From RGIG5050 sp045636065 (lineage in GTDB: Bacteria; Verrucomicrobiota; Kiritimatiellia; RFP12; UBA1067), in assembly GCA_045636065.1 (NCBI GenBank), contig JAZTWW010000008.1, forward strand, positions 1 to 40,238: a stretch of DNA of 40,238 bases, in the 5' to 3' direction. This document shows positions 1 through 8,742 of this stretch, in pieces (position 1 is the stretch's first letter; each line of letters begins with the position of its first letter). Made by a program: the position numbers and the translations under genes. Below the pieces are notes generated by a model that saw nothing but the letters and a program-made list of their open reading frames with translations, was not told the DNA's origin and did not search any database.

Positions 1-290
1 GGGAGGATTTTTGGGGGCTTGCCGATTTTAGGGGAAGGGATATAAGGGATAAAAGCGATAAAAGCGATAAATCCGATGAGTGGACTTTAAATTGGCGAAG
101 GATATAAGCGATAAATCCGATGAGAGGACTGGATTTATCGCTTTCATCCCTCTTATCCATCCAAAGTCCTAATAATCGGATTTATCGCTTTTATCCCGTA
201 GATCCCTTTTATCCTTTTTCCCATTTAAAGTCCACTCATCGGATTTATCGCTTTTATCCCGTAGATCCCTTTTATCCCTTCTTAAACCAA
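1..290. repeat. Dispersed intergenic repeat, inverted pair
   Basis: This stretch has no credible gene. It is built from purine-rich units of the kind GATAAAAGC/GATAAATCCGATGA. A forward copy (about 1-145, with a shorter second unit from about 97) is followed by a reverse-complement copy (about 146-281). The 36 bases at 57-92 reappear exactly, inverted, at 223-258, so a transcript could fold into a long hairpin. The head of the unit (GCCGATTTT, then GGGGAAGGGAT) recurs downstream of pflA at about 38050 and, inverted, at about 28757, so this is a dispersed family. Its function is unknown. Confidence 0.85.
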
Positions 291-313
291 TCCGCCTCGG
301 ATTCCAAGCGAAT

Positions 314-431
314 TGGCACCTTGCGTGACAGCGTGGCACAGTGGCACAAGGGATTGTGGCACATGGTTGTGCGGCAATTTTAAATATTTGCCGCCAATTT
401 GCCTGATTTTCGAATATAGGTGATTTGGCAC
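314..431 (+). repeat. Cluster of five TGGCAC hexamers upstream of dnaK
   Basis: TGGCAC occurs at 314, 334, 342, 357 and 426, within 118 bases and all on the + strand. Only the last copy has a correctly spaced -12 element. The upstream copies could be decayed sigma54 half-sites or binding sites for a regulator. Nothing coding is seen here. Confidence 0.5.
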
Positions 432-441
432 GCCGTTTGCT
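425..441 (+). promoter_or_regulatory. Putative sigma54 (-24/-12) promoter of dnaK
   Basis: TTGGCACGCCGTTTGCT matches the RpoN consensus YTGGCACGrNNNTTGCW at all fixed positions except the weakly conserved r. The -24 GG (427-428) and -12 GC (439-440) are separated by exactly ten bases. The predicted transcription start is about 452, giving a leader of roughly 41 nt that begins with a hairpin (452-458 pairing with 463-470, one bulged G). No CIRCE element (TTAGCACTC-N9-GAGTGCTAA) is visible. TTGGCA could also act as a sigma70 -35, but no good -10 lies 16-18 bases downstream. Confidence 0.55.
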
Positions 442-492
442 ACTTAAATATCGCCGTCCTAAGACGGGCGGCGGAAAGAAGAGGATAAAGAT

Positions 493-2388
<1,896 letters not shown>

Positions 2389-2410
2389 TCGAGGCGAAAC
2401 ATCGCGGCAA

Positions 2411-2445
2411 GGGGTGGACGGGCGCAATGCCTGTCCGCCCCTTTC
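2411..2445 (+). terminator. Rho-independent terminator of dnaK
   Basis: A 13-bp stem (2411-2423 with 2429-2441, two G-U pairs) and a 5-nt loop are followed by TTTCC. It begins 22 nt after the dnaK stop and separates dnaK from the next promoter. Confidence 0.8.
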
Positions 2446-2458
2446 CTATGCTTTCAGG

Positions 2459-2488
2459 TTGACATTTCAAGGCCGCATGGTGTATAAT
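2459..2488 (+). promoter_or_regulatory. Sigma70-type promoter of the type III secretion operon
   Basis: TTGACA (2459-2464) and TATAAT (2483-2488) both match consensus exactly, with an 18-bp spacer. The predicted start is near 2495, leaving a leader of about 29 nt before sctO. There is no obvious Shine-Dalgarno sequence in that leader. Confidence 0.85.
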
Positions 2489-2523
2489 TAACGGCAGACG
2501 AAACATCAGAAACCGTTTCTCAG

Positions 2524-3003
2524 ATGGCATACGTTCTACAACCTCTGCTCAATATCCGCCTGATGCGCGAGGACCGCGCATCAGCGGCCCTGACTGCCGC
2601 CCGCCAGGCGGTACGCACGGCGGAGGAGGCCGTAGAGGCCAGAAAGCGCGAGCTTGAGACGTACGAGCGCACGAAGGATGAGCGCCGAGACCGCATCTAC
2701 GAGGCCATAATCGGCCGCCCGGTGAGCCGTGACAGGATCGACCAGGCGATGGAGGGCGTCGCTAGGATCGACGAGGAAGGGGCCTTGAGGCTCGACAACG
2801 TCCGCCGGGCCGAGGGCGATCTCAAACAGAGGCAGAATGAAGCGGATCAGGCCAGGGGAGTTTTCGTCGCTGCGACAAAGAATCGCATGAAAATCGGTGA
2901 ACACCGTTCAGTCTGGCTTGAGGCCGAGGCCAAGGAGCAGGAGTTCCGTGCCGAAGGCGAACTTGAGGACTTTACAGGTAGAAAGCAGGATCTTGATGAT
3001 TGA
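2524..3003 (+). CDS. sctO: Type III secretion stalk protein, SctO/YscO-like
   Basis: This 159-residue protein is almost entirely charged, heptad-like helix (Arg, Glu, Ala, Lys and Asp dominate), as expected for the SctO/YscO/FliJ family. These proteins form a two-helix coiled coil that acts as the stalk of the SctN ATPase and links it to the SctV export gate on the cytoplasmic side of the injectisome. Primary sequence in this family is poorly conserved, so the assignment rests on length, composition and position: it is directly followed by a SctP-like ruler and a SctQ-like C-ring protein, the order known from Chlamydia (sctN-O-P-Q). The ATPase gene sctN, normally upstream, is absent here; its place is taken by dnaK. 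It overlaps sctP by 8 nt. A FliJ-type flagellar protein is the alternative, but no flagellar genes are visible. Confidence 0.7.
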   Translation: MAYVLQPLLNIRLMREDRASAALTAARQAVRTAEEAVEARKRELETYERTKDERRDRIYEAIIGRPVSRDRIDQAMEGVARIDEEGALRLDNVRRAEGDLKQRQNEADQARGVFVAATKNRMKIGEHRSVWLEAEAKEQEFRAEGELEDFTGRKQDLDD

Positions 3004-5131
3004 TGCAATATCGCTAGATGTAAGCGGGGTGATGTCTGAACCGGCATTTACGCTTGTAGACTCGAGCGGTCTTAAGCCTCTTGAGCTGCCGCGCGCAGTT
3101 TGTCCTCCAAGCGCAGATGCCGTCTCCAGCTTCAATCGCGCAATGTCCAATCCTCCACTGGATATTCCCATCCACAGGTTGCCCATAGCGCAGATGGATA
3201 GCGGCGCCGCTTCTAGAAAAACCGTACCCACGCCACCTGTCGATATTCCAGTCAACGCCTCCAAAACTTTAAATCTAAATCAGAATATTGTAAATTTTGC
3301 TCCAAAAGTGGAGACTTTCCCCAATCCACCGGTGACAGACCTCAATCCCACAGATCCTCCGCGCTCTCCGCGTCCTCTGCACGAGATAAATCCGAGGACA
3401 GTCCCCATTGTCAATCCGGAGCCTGTCTCCGTCACTTTGGGGACAATCCCCAGGGAAGTTCCTGTAGGCGTTCCTAAAACTTCAATTTTCAACCCGATTG
3501 TCGAAAATCTTGCTCCAAAAGTGGGGGCTGTCCCCAATCCACCTCAGACTGAGCCTGTCCACAATCCACCGCGTGAGATAAATCCGGAACCTACCCCTGT
3601 CACTTTGGGGACAGTCCCCAAGGAAATCCCTGTAGACGCCCCTAAAACTTCAATTTTCAATCCGATTGCTGCAAATCTTGCACCAAGAGTTGAGCCTGCC
3701 CCCAATTCTCCTCGGGTTGAGACAGTCCCCACTCCTCCAAAAGTTGAGACTTTTCCCAATGCGCCGCGTGAGGTCGTTCTTGAGACCGTACCCGTATCCA
3801 AGCCGGTGACGAACCTCAATCCTCCAGTTGTCGAAATGGGGACAGTCCCCAATCCTCAAATGGGGACAGTCCCCACCTCGCCCGAACCTCCGCGCTCTCC
3901 GCGTCCTCTGCGCGAGATAAATCCGGAGCCTGCCCCCATCAATCCGGGGACAGTCCCTACGGTCAATCCGGAACCTACCCCTGCCACTTTCGGGACAGTC
4001 CCCAGGGAAGATCCTGTGGATGCCCCTAAAACTTCAATTTTCAACCCAATTGTTGCAAATCTTGCTCCAAAAGTGGAGACTGTCCCCAATCCTCCTCGGG
4101 TTGAGACAGACCCCACTCCTCCAAAAGTTGAGCCTGCCCCCAATCCAACGCGTGAGGCTGTTCTTGAGACCGTACCTGTATCCAAGCCGGTAACGAACAT
4201 CAATCCTCCAGTTGTCGAAGTGGGGACAGCCCCCAATCCTCAAATGGGGACAGTCCCCACCTCGCCCGAATCCCCGCGTCCTCTGCGCGAGATAAATCCA
4301 GAGCCTGCCCCCATCAATCCGGGGACAGTTCCTACGGTCAATCCGGAACCTACCCCTGTCACTTTCGGGACAGTCCCCAGGGAAGTTCCTGTGGACGCCC
4401 CTAAAACTTCAGATTTTAACCCGATTGCTGCAGATTTTGCTCCAAAAGTGGGGACTGTCCCCAATCCGTCGCAGGTGGAGCCTGTCTCCAATCCACCGCA
4501 AGAGATAAATCCGGAGACTGCCCCTGTCAATCCGGGGACAGTCCCTGCGGTCAATCCGAAGACGGTCCCCGCAAATTTGGTGATAGACTCCAAACCTCTG
4601 GATTCCAAGCCTTTGGACTCCAAACCTTTGGTGACAGACTCCAAGCCTCTAAGTCCTCTGCGGGAGGAGGAAGAGGTGGCGGTAGCCGGGAAAAAGGTTG
4701 CGCACGAGACGGAGGCCCTTCAGGCGGTCGATTCCACAAAGGTGGTGCCGCAGACTGTAGATGCAAATCCGGTAGTAGCAGGGCAGACGGTAAATGTCGT
4801 TCTCGATCCCGCGGCGGCCACTGCGCGGACGAACGAGCTCGTAGAGGCCGCCAACGAAATCGCCGATACGATTCTCGTCACGCAATCGCTCGTCCGGGGC
4901 GACGGGGAGGTTACCATCCGTTTGAAGCCGACGGTGCTTGACGGCTCGCAGATACGCCTTGAGGCGAAGGGTAGCGCCATTACGATCGAAGTGACGCCGG
5001 CCAATGTCGATGTCGCCGCCGCCGTGGAGCGCTCCCGCGCACGCTTCGAGCAGACTCTTTCCGAGCGGCTGCCGTCGTTCCAGTTTACGGTGCGGGTATT
5101 CGATTCAAAGAAGTCCAGAACTGAAAGGTGA
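2996..5131 (+). CDS. sctP: Type III secretion needle-length ruler, SctP/FliK-like, with repetitive proline-rich domain
   Basis: The start is ATG 2996, with AGGA about 7 nt upstream and an 8-nt overlap with sctO; an earlier in-frame start at 2897 would lie well inside sctO. The product is about 711 residues, long for SctP. Residues of roughly 60-550 are a disordered Pro/Val/Asn/Thr/Glu region built of repeats such as GTVP, NPEP, PVDAPKTS and REINPEP, including an approximately 375-bp near-tandem duplication (compare 3901 on with 4276 on) and a short DSKPL run. The last ~110 residues (GEVTIRLKPTVLDGSQIRLE and following) resemble the globular FliK/SctP C-terminal domain that switches the export gate when the needle reaches full length. 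In this family the extended N-terminal part measures length, so the repeats probably set it. The repeat region uses codons unlike its neighbours (see the palindromes). Confidence 0.75.
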   Translation: MIDAISLDVSGVMSEPAFTLVDSSGLKPLELPRAVCPPSADAVSSFNRAMSNPPLDIPIHRLPIAQMDSGAASRKTVPTPPVDIPVNASKTLNLNQNIVNFAPKVETFPNPPVTDLNPTDPPRSPRPLHEINPRTVPIVNPEPVSVTLGTIPREVPVGVPKTSIFNPIVENLAPKVGAVPNPPQTEPVHNPPREINPEPTPVTLGTVPKEIPVDAPKTSIFNPIAANLAPRVEPAPNSPRVETVPTPPKVETFPNAPREVVLETVPVSKPVTNLNPPVVEMGTVPNPQMGTVPTSPEPPRSPRPLREINPEPAPINPGTVPTVNPEPTPATFGTVPREDPVDAPKTSIFNPIVANLAPKVETVPNPPRVETDPTPPKVEPAPNPTREAVLETVPVSKPVTNINPPVVEVGTAPNPQMGTVPTSPESPRPLREINPEPAPINPGTVPTVNPEPTPVTFGTVPREVPVDAPKTSDFNPIAADFAPKVGTVPNPSQVEPVSNPPQEINPETAPVNPGTVPAVNPKTVPANLVIDSKPLDSKPLDSKPLVTDSKPLSPLREEEEVAVAGKKVAHETEALQAVDSTKVVPQTVDANPVVAGQTVNVVLDPAAATARTNELVEAANEIADTILVTQSLVRGDGEVTIRLKPTVLDGSQIRLEAKGSAITIEVTPANVDVAAAVERSRARFEQTLSERLPSFQFTVRVFDSKKSRTER
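3439..4546 (+). repeat. GGGGACAGTCCCC palindrome family inside sctP
   Basis: Exact GGGGACAGTCCCC occurs at 3607, 3838, 3862 and 4246, and GGGGACTGTCCCC at 4450. One- to three-base variants sit at 3439, 3523, 3946, 3991, 4222, 4321, 4366 and 4534. All thirteen are in the same reading phase and encode Gly-Thr/Ala/Ile-Val-Pro. The codons GGG, ACA and CCC are otherwise disfavoured around here, so the DNA palindrome itself appears to be what was copied. It resembles palindromic REP-type elements inserted in frame. Confidence 0.8.
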
Positions 5132-5134
5132 TGC

Positions 5135-6031
5135 ATGAAACCTCTTGAGATCATATCCTTGATCCCGAAATGGGCTGAAGCCTCGCCGGACGAGATCCTC
5201 TCCTCGCCCGCCTGGGCGATGCCATGCCGCTTCGGTACCGACGCATGTACGCTCAGGATGTGCGATATCCGCCCCTCGGATACGATAGACCTTTCGGTGC
5301 GCTTCGAGAACGAGCAGCACGTTCTGCGCCTTGCCAAGTCCCCGCGCCTCAAGGAGCTTGGCTCGATATGGCAGTCGCTATCCGACGTCCCGGAGCCGGT
5401 AGTCCTCGCACTCGTCGAGAAGGACTGCGCGCCCCTCTTCCAGCTTCTCGAGAACGCCGTCAGGAAGCAGTTCAAGGTCCTTGGAATCATCCCGCGCGAC
5501 GATATCGAGGATGTGACTGAGGAGATATACGCCAATCTCTGCGAGAATGGCGCGACGACTCTCTCGTTCGCGCTTTCCAAGTCGCCTGCGATCGTATCCG
5601 CGCTCGGGCTTTTGCGCTACATCGACGTCTCTCACCCGTCCGTGCGCGAAACGTTCCTGCCTGCCGAGGTGCAGTATGCGTCGTTCACGCTCCATTCGGG
5701 CGAGCTTTCCTCGTTCGCGGAGGGGGACGCCCTCTTGATGCCAGAGGTCGGCTCGCTGGCGCCTTCGCTCATCGTCGACGGCCGCTTCCTGGCCGCCGAG
5801 GGTGGCGTAACGCAATGGAAGGACGAAGGGCTTCTTAGAATCGTATCGGCAGATCCTGCAAGCGTAAGCCTTGGCGAGCTTCTTGACGGCAAGCCGGCAA
5901 TCCCGGGAGCGCCGGCGGCTGCGGCCCAGCTCAGGCTCGTAAGGCTCGGCAGGGTAGTTGCGTACGGGCGTCTGGGCAGCGTGGGGAGCCACCCGGCATT
6001 CATATGCGAGCGCGCAGAGACCGCTCTTTGA
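5135..6031 (+). CDS. sctQ: Type III secretion C-ring protein, SctQ-like
   Basis: This 298-residue protein starts 3 nt after sctP ends, with AAGGTG about 8 nt upstream. Its position and length fit SctQ (YscQ/CdsQ), the cytoplasmic sorting-platform protein that receives chaperone-effector complexes. The C-terminal ~75 residues (VSLGELLDGKPA, then LRLVRLGRVVAYGRL) resemble a SPOA/surface-presentation beta domain, the hallmark of FliM/FliN/SctQ. The N-terminal part is divergent, as is normal for the family. Between its stop and the next gene is a 14-codon open frame (6034-6078) with no recognisable meaning. The main alternative is an unrelated protein that happens to follow sctP; the operon order makes SctQ much more likely. 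Confidence 0.65.
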   Translation: MKPLEIISLIPKWAEASPDEILSSPAWAMPCRFGTDACTLRMCDIRPSDTIDLSVRFENEQHVLRLAKSPRLKELGSIWQSLSDVPEPVVLALVEKDCAPLFQLLENAVRKQFKVLGIIPRDDIEDVTEEIYANLCENGATTLSFALSKSPAIVSALGLLRYIDVSHPSVRETFLPAEVQYASFTLHSGELSSFAEGDALLMPEVGSLAPSLIVDGRFLAAEGGVTQWKDEGLLRIVSADPASVSLGELLDGKPAIPGAPAAAAQLRLVRLGRVVAYGRLGSVGSHPAFICERAETAL

Positions 6032-6095
6032 GATGGAAGTCTACCGGTTGGACATCGCGCCCCGCAAACAAGGTTAGTGGAAAGGCAATGGAAGA

Positions 6096-6524
6096 ATGAC
6101 ATTCGGCGAATTGATTGGAGCCCTGGGCGAAAGGCTTGGGATGGAACTGCCTGACGAGGGCGGGGCAAGCGCCGTGGATATAGACGGCAACGAGATCGTG
6201 ATCCAGCTTGCGGACGACGATCTCGTTCTGCTGCATTCCGATCTGGGGGAGCTCCCGGTCTCCGCGCAGAACGATATCGTCTCGGCCGCGATCGAGGCGA
6301 ACTACCTCTACCAGGGGACGGGCGGATCCACGCTCGCGGTGAATCCCCGCACCGGGCATCTCCATATCCAGAAGTACAACTGGCTTGAGCGGCTCGATCC
6401 GGAAAAGGCCGTCGACACGCTTACGCGCTTCGCGGAAACAGCCTCTGCATGGAGGCGCATGGCCGGGGAATGCGCCAGCAGAGAGCAGTTCAATGTTGCA
6501 ATGCCGTTCGGAAATTTGGTATAA
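6096..6524 (+). CDS. CesT-family type III secretion chaperone
   Basis: This small acidic protein of 142 residues has the pattern of class I type III chaperones (CesT/SycE/Slc1-like). An N-terminal helix (FGELIGALGERLGME) is followed by beta strands (VDIDGNEIVIQL, LVLLHSDLGEL), the family-typical segment ANYLYQGTGGSTLAVNP and a C-terminal helix beginning near LDPEKAVDTLTRF. Such proteins dimerise, wrap the N-terminus of one or a few effectors in the cytoplasm and deliver them to the SctQ platform. Its place behind sctQ supports this. No effector gene is adjacent, so its client is unknown. Its stop codon overlaps the -10 box of the next gene's promoter. Confidence 0.75.
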   Translation: MTFGELIGALGERLGMELPDEGGASAVDIDGNEIVIQLADDDLVLLHSDLGELPVSAQNDIVSAAIEANYLYQGTGGSTLAVNPRTGHLHIQKYNWLERLDPEKAVDTLTRFAETASAWRRMAGECASREQFNVAMPFGNLV

Positions 6525-6525
6525 T
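6496..6525 (+). promoter_or_regulatory. Promoter giving a predicted leaderless plsC transcript
   Basis: TTGCAA (6496-6501), an 18-bp spacer and TATAAT (6520-6525) in the extended form TTTGGTATAAT. A transcript starting 7 bases after the -10 would begin at about 6532, which is the A of the plsC start codon. Confidence 0.65.
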
Positions 6526-6531
6526 ACAACC

Positions 6532-7350
6532 ATGAAAAGAACGACCTTCGAAATGTTCAGGGATGAACTGGTCCGTACCGGTTCCTATGTGACGCCGCCC
6601 GAGCGGCGCGCCGCCAAACCCCGCAAGCCCAGCGCCTGGACGACGTTCTGGTTTTCGTGGAGCACTTTCGGGGTGTTCCCGAAATGCTCCATAGCCGAGG
6701 CGAGGCGCATCCTTAACCAGGATCTCTGGGCGAAGTTCTGCTTCAAGAGCATAAGCGTGTGCGAGAAATTCGGCGGAACTATGAGGATCGAAGGCTTCAA
6801 GGACCGCGCCGAGTACAAGGGGAACGTTGTCTACGTGTCGAACCACATGAGTACGCTCGAAACGATCCTCCTTCCGGCGTGCATGGTTCCTTTCGCGCCC
6901 TTGAACATAATCGTCAAGGCGAGTTTGACGAAGCTCCCGCTCTGCTCGAAGTGCGCATGCCACATGGGGCTCCTGCCGGTGACCCGCACCGACCCGAGAA
7001 AGGATCTTGAGACGGTCTTCTCCGACGGCGTCGCCAGAATCAAGGCGGGAGGGGACTTCCTCATATTCCCGCAAGGTACCCGCCAGAGCGAATGGATCCC
7101 CAAGAAGTTCTCCTCGATCGGCGCGAAGCTCGCGGAGAAGGCCGGCGTGAAGCTCGTTCCTGTCGCCGTCAAGACGGATATCCTCCCCACGCGGGGCAAG
7201 AAGGGGATATTCAAGGATTTCGGCACAGTGGATCCGGCAAAGGAGGTGCGCGTGAGCGCAGGTCCCGTCATTTCGGGCAGCGCCAAGGAGATGCACCAGA
7301 AGAGTGTCGAGTGGATCGGCGCGAAGCTCGCCGAGTGGGGTATGGCATAG
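6532..7350 (+). CDS. 1-acyl-sn-glycerol-3-phosphate acyltransferase-like protein (PlsC family)
   Basis: This 272-residue membrane-associated acyltransferase probably transfers an acyl chain to a lysophospholipid or related lipid. The catalytic box reads SNHMSTLETILLP: the usual H-x4-D is H-x4-E here. A second family motif FPQGTRQ replaces the common FPEGTRS, and a lysine-rich VPVAVKTD segment follows. The start ATG 6532 is chosen because the in-frame upstream extension lies inside the chaperone gene and the homology-like part begins at MKRTTFEMF. No Shine-Dalgarno sequence precedes it and a promoter -10 box ends only 6 nt upstream, so the mRNA is predicted to be leaderless. It heads the LPS genes, suggesting a role in envelope lipid supply. 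Exact substrate is not determinable; a lipid A acyltransferase-like role is possible. Confidence 0.85.
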   Translation: MKRTTFEMFRDELVRTGSYVTPPERRAAKPRKPSAWTTFWFSWSTFGVFPKCSIAEARRILNQDLWAKFCFKSISVCEKFGGTMRIEGFKDRAEYKGNVVYVSNHMSTLETILLPACMVPFAPLNIIVKASLTKLPLCSKCACHMGLLPVTRTDPRKDLETVFSDGVARIKAGGDFLIFPQGTRQSEWIPKKFSSIGAKLAEKAGVKLVPVAVKTDILPTRGKKGIFKDFGTVDPAKEVRVSAGPVISGSAKEMHQKSVEWIGAKLAEWGMA

Positions 7351-7370
7351 ACAGGAAGGGAGGATGCTTG

Positions 7371-8198
7371 ATGTCCAAAGTCAGGGTTGTTGAGGTTGAC
7401 AAAGGTGTTGCGTTCGGCGACGGGCGGCTTACGTTCATCGCAGGCCCTTGCGTCATAGAGAACCGCCGCATGGCGCTCGACCTTGCCAAGAGGCTTGTCG
7501 AGGTCGCCAACGAGCTCAAGGTGGGATACGTCTTCAAGGCCAGCTTCGACAAGGCCAACCGCACGAGCGTCGATTCGTTCCGCGGCCCGGGCATCGAGAA
7601 GGGGCTTGAAATCCTCGCCGAAATCCGCGAAAAACTCTCCGTTCCCGTGATAACCGACGTCCACGAACCGTGGCAGTGCGCAAAGGCGGCTGCCGTCTGC
7701 GACATCATACAGATCCCCGCGTTCCTCGCGCGCCAGACGGATCTCGTCGTCGCCGCGGGCGAGACGGGGGCAGTCGTCAACGTAAAGAAGGGCCAGTTCA
7801 TGGCCCCAGAGGACATGGCGCAGGTGATCCGCAAGATAGAGTCCACCGGCAACAATCGCATCGTGCTCTGCGAACGCGGCGCGAGCTTCGGCTACAGGAA
7901 CCTCGTCGCCGACATGAGGAGCCTTGCGATAATGCGCGAGCTCGGCTATCCCGTCGTCATGGACGCAACGCACGCCGTGCAGAGGCCGGGCGGCCTCGGC
8001 ACCGGATCCGGCGGAGACGGCCGCTTTGCGCCTCTTCTCGCCCGGGCCGCGGTCGCGACCGGCGTGGACGGAGTTTTCATGGAAACGCACATGAACCCCA
8101 AGAAGGCCCTGAGCGACGCCGCGAACGCAATCGCGTTCAAGGAGATAAAGCCGCTCTGGGAGAAGCTTCTCAAGATCCACGAGGTCGTAAACGGCTGA
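7371..8198 (+). CDS. kdsA: 3-deoxy-D-manno-octulosonate 8-phosphate synthase
   Basis: KdsA condenses phosphoenolpyruvate with arabinose 5-phosphate to make Kdo-8-phosphate, the precursor of the Kdo core sugar of LPS. The 275-residue product has the family landmarks in order: FIAGPCVIE, FKASFDKANRTS, DVHEPWQ, KKGQFMAPEDM, CERGASFGYRNLV and MDATHAVQRPGG. Start ATG 7371 has a strong GGAAGGGAGG ribosome site; the open frame extends further upstream only within plsC. It sits 20 nt after plsC and 1 nt before lptC, so one operon couples Kdo synthesis to LPS transport. Its presence shows that the organism makes a Kdo-containing outer membrane. Confidence 0.97.
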   Translation: MSKVRVVEVDKGVAFGDGRLTFIAGPCVIENRRMALDLAKRLVEVANELKVGYVFKASFDKANRTSVDSFRGPGIEKGLEILAEIREKLSVPVITDVHEPWQCAKAAAVCDIIQIPAFLARQTDLVVAAGETGAVVNVKKGQFMAPEDMAQVIRKIESTGNNRIVLCERGASFGYRNLVADMRSLAIMRELGYPVVMDATHAVQRPGGLGTGSGGDGRFAPLLARAAVATGVDGVFMETHMNPKKALSDAANAIAFKEIKPLWEKLLKIHEVVNG

Positions 8199-8199
8199 C

Positions 8200-8742
8200 A
8201 TGCCAAAGGCAAGAACCATATCCTTCGCGCTGGCGGCACTTGCCGCATTGTCGCTCAAAGCCTTCGACAGCCGCGCATGGCTCGCCGATCGCGACGACGA
8301 CACCGACAAGCTGCGCCTTGAGGAGGCGTTCTCGACGTTCAAGCACGAGGACGGGCTCCCCGCCGAGGATATAATGGTCCCCATCGAGAAGTTCGAGAAC
8401 GGGCTTGTGAAGACAAGGCTCGACGCATCCCGCGCGTGGATATATCCCGACGTCAACATCGTGATCGCCACGGGAATCCATGTCGTGCGCAACACTGAGG
8501 ATGGCGGCGTCGAGCTCGACTTCACCGCCGACAACGCCGTCATCGACAAGGAAACGAAGACGGGATGGGTGGACGGCAACGCCGTCATAAAGGTCGACCA
8601 GGCCGTGGCGTACGGCAAGGGCGCGTATTTTTCGTTCGAGCGCGAGATCGTAAGAGTATACAACCAGACGAAGATAGTCGTGAAGGGATTGAAGTTCGAT
8701 CCGCGCAAGATCCTCAACCCCGGCAAGGAGGGAAGCAAGTGA
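8200..8742 (+). CDS. lptC: LPS export protein LptC-like
   Basis: The product has 180 residues with an N-terminal hydrophobic segment (about residues 7-20, FALAALAALSLKAF) that anchors or exports it, followed by a beta-rich domain with repeated A-x-W/I-Y-P/G-x-A-V type strands (DASRAWIYPDVNIVIATG, ADNAVIDKETKTGWVDGN). This is the pattern of the LptC/OstA beta-jellyroll that passes LPS from the inner-membrane LptBFG transporter to LptA in the periplasm. Sequence conservation in LptC is low, so the name rests on the fold-like pattern and on its place between kdsA and lptA-lptB. It overlaps lptA by one base (TGATG). Confidence 0.75.
   Translation: MPKARTISFALAALAALSLKAFDSRAWLADRDDDTDKLRLEEAFSTFKHEDGLPAEDIMVPIEKFENGLVKTRLDASRAWIYPDVNIVIATGIHVVRNTEDGGVELDFTADNAVIDKETKTGWVDGNAVIKVDQAVAYGKGAYFSFEREIVRVYNQTKIVVKGLKFDPRKILNPGKEGSK

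Noticed and set aside
1..290. CRISPR array
   Set aside because: Units are of varied length, follow each other without unique spacers and are inverted in the second half.
120..383. 87-codon open frame reading IYRFYPVDPFYPF-like repeats
   Set aside because: It is a translation of the intergenic GGATTTATCGC repeats and has no ribosome site.
6831..8738. 635-codon minus-strand open frame opposite plsC, kdsA and lptC
   Set aside because: Antisense shadow; no recognisable domain and it spans three solid genes.
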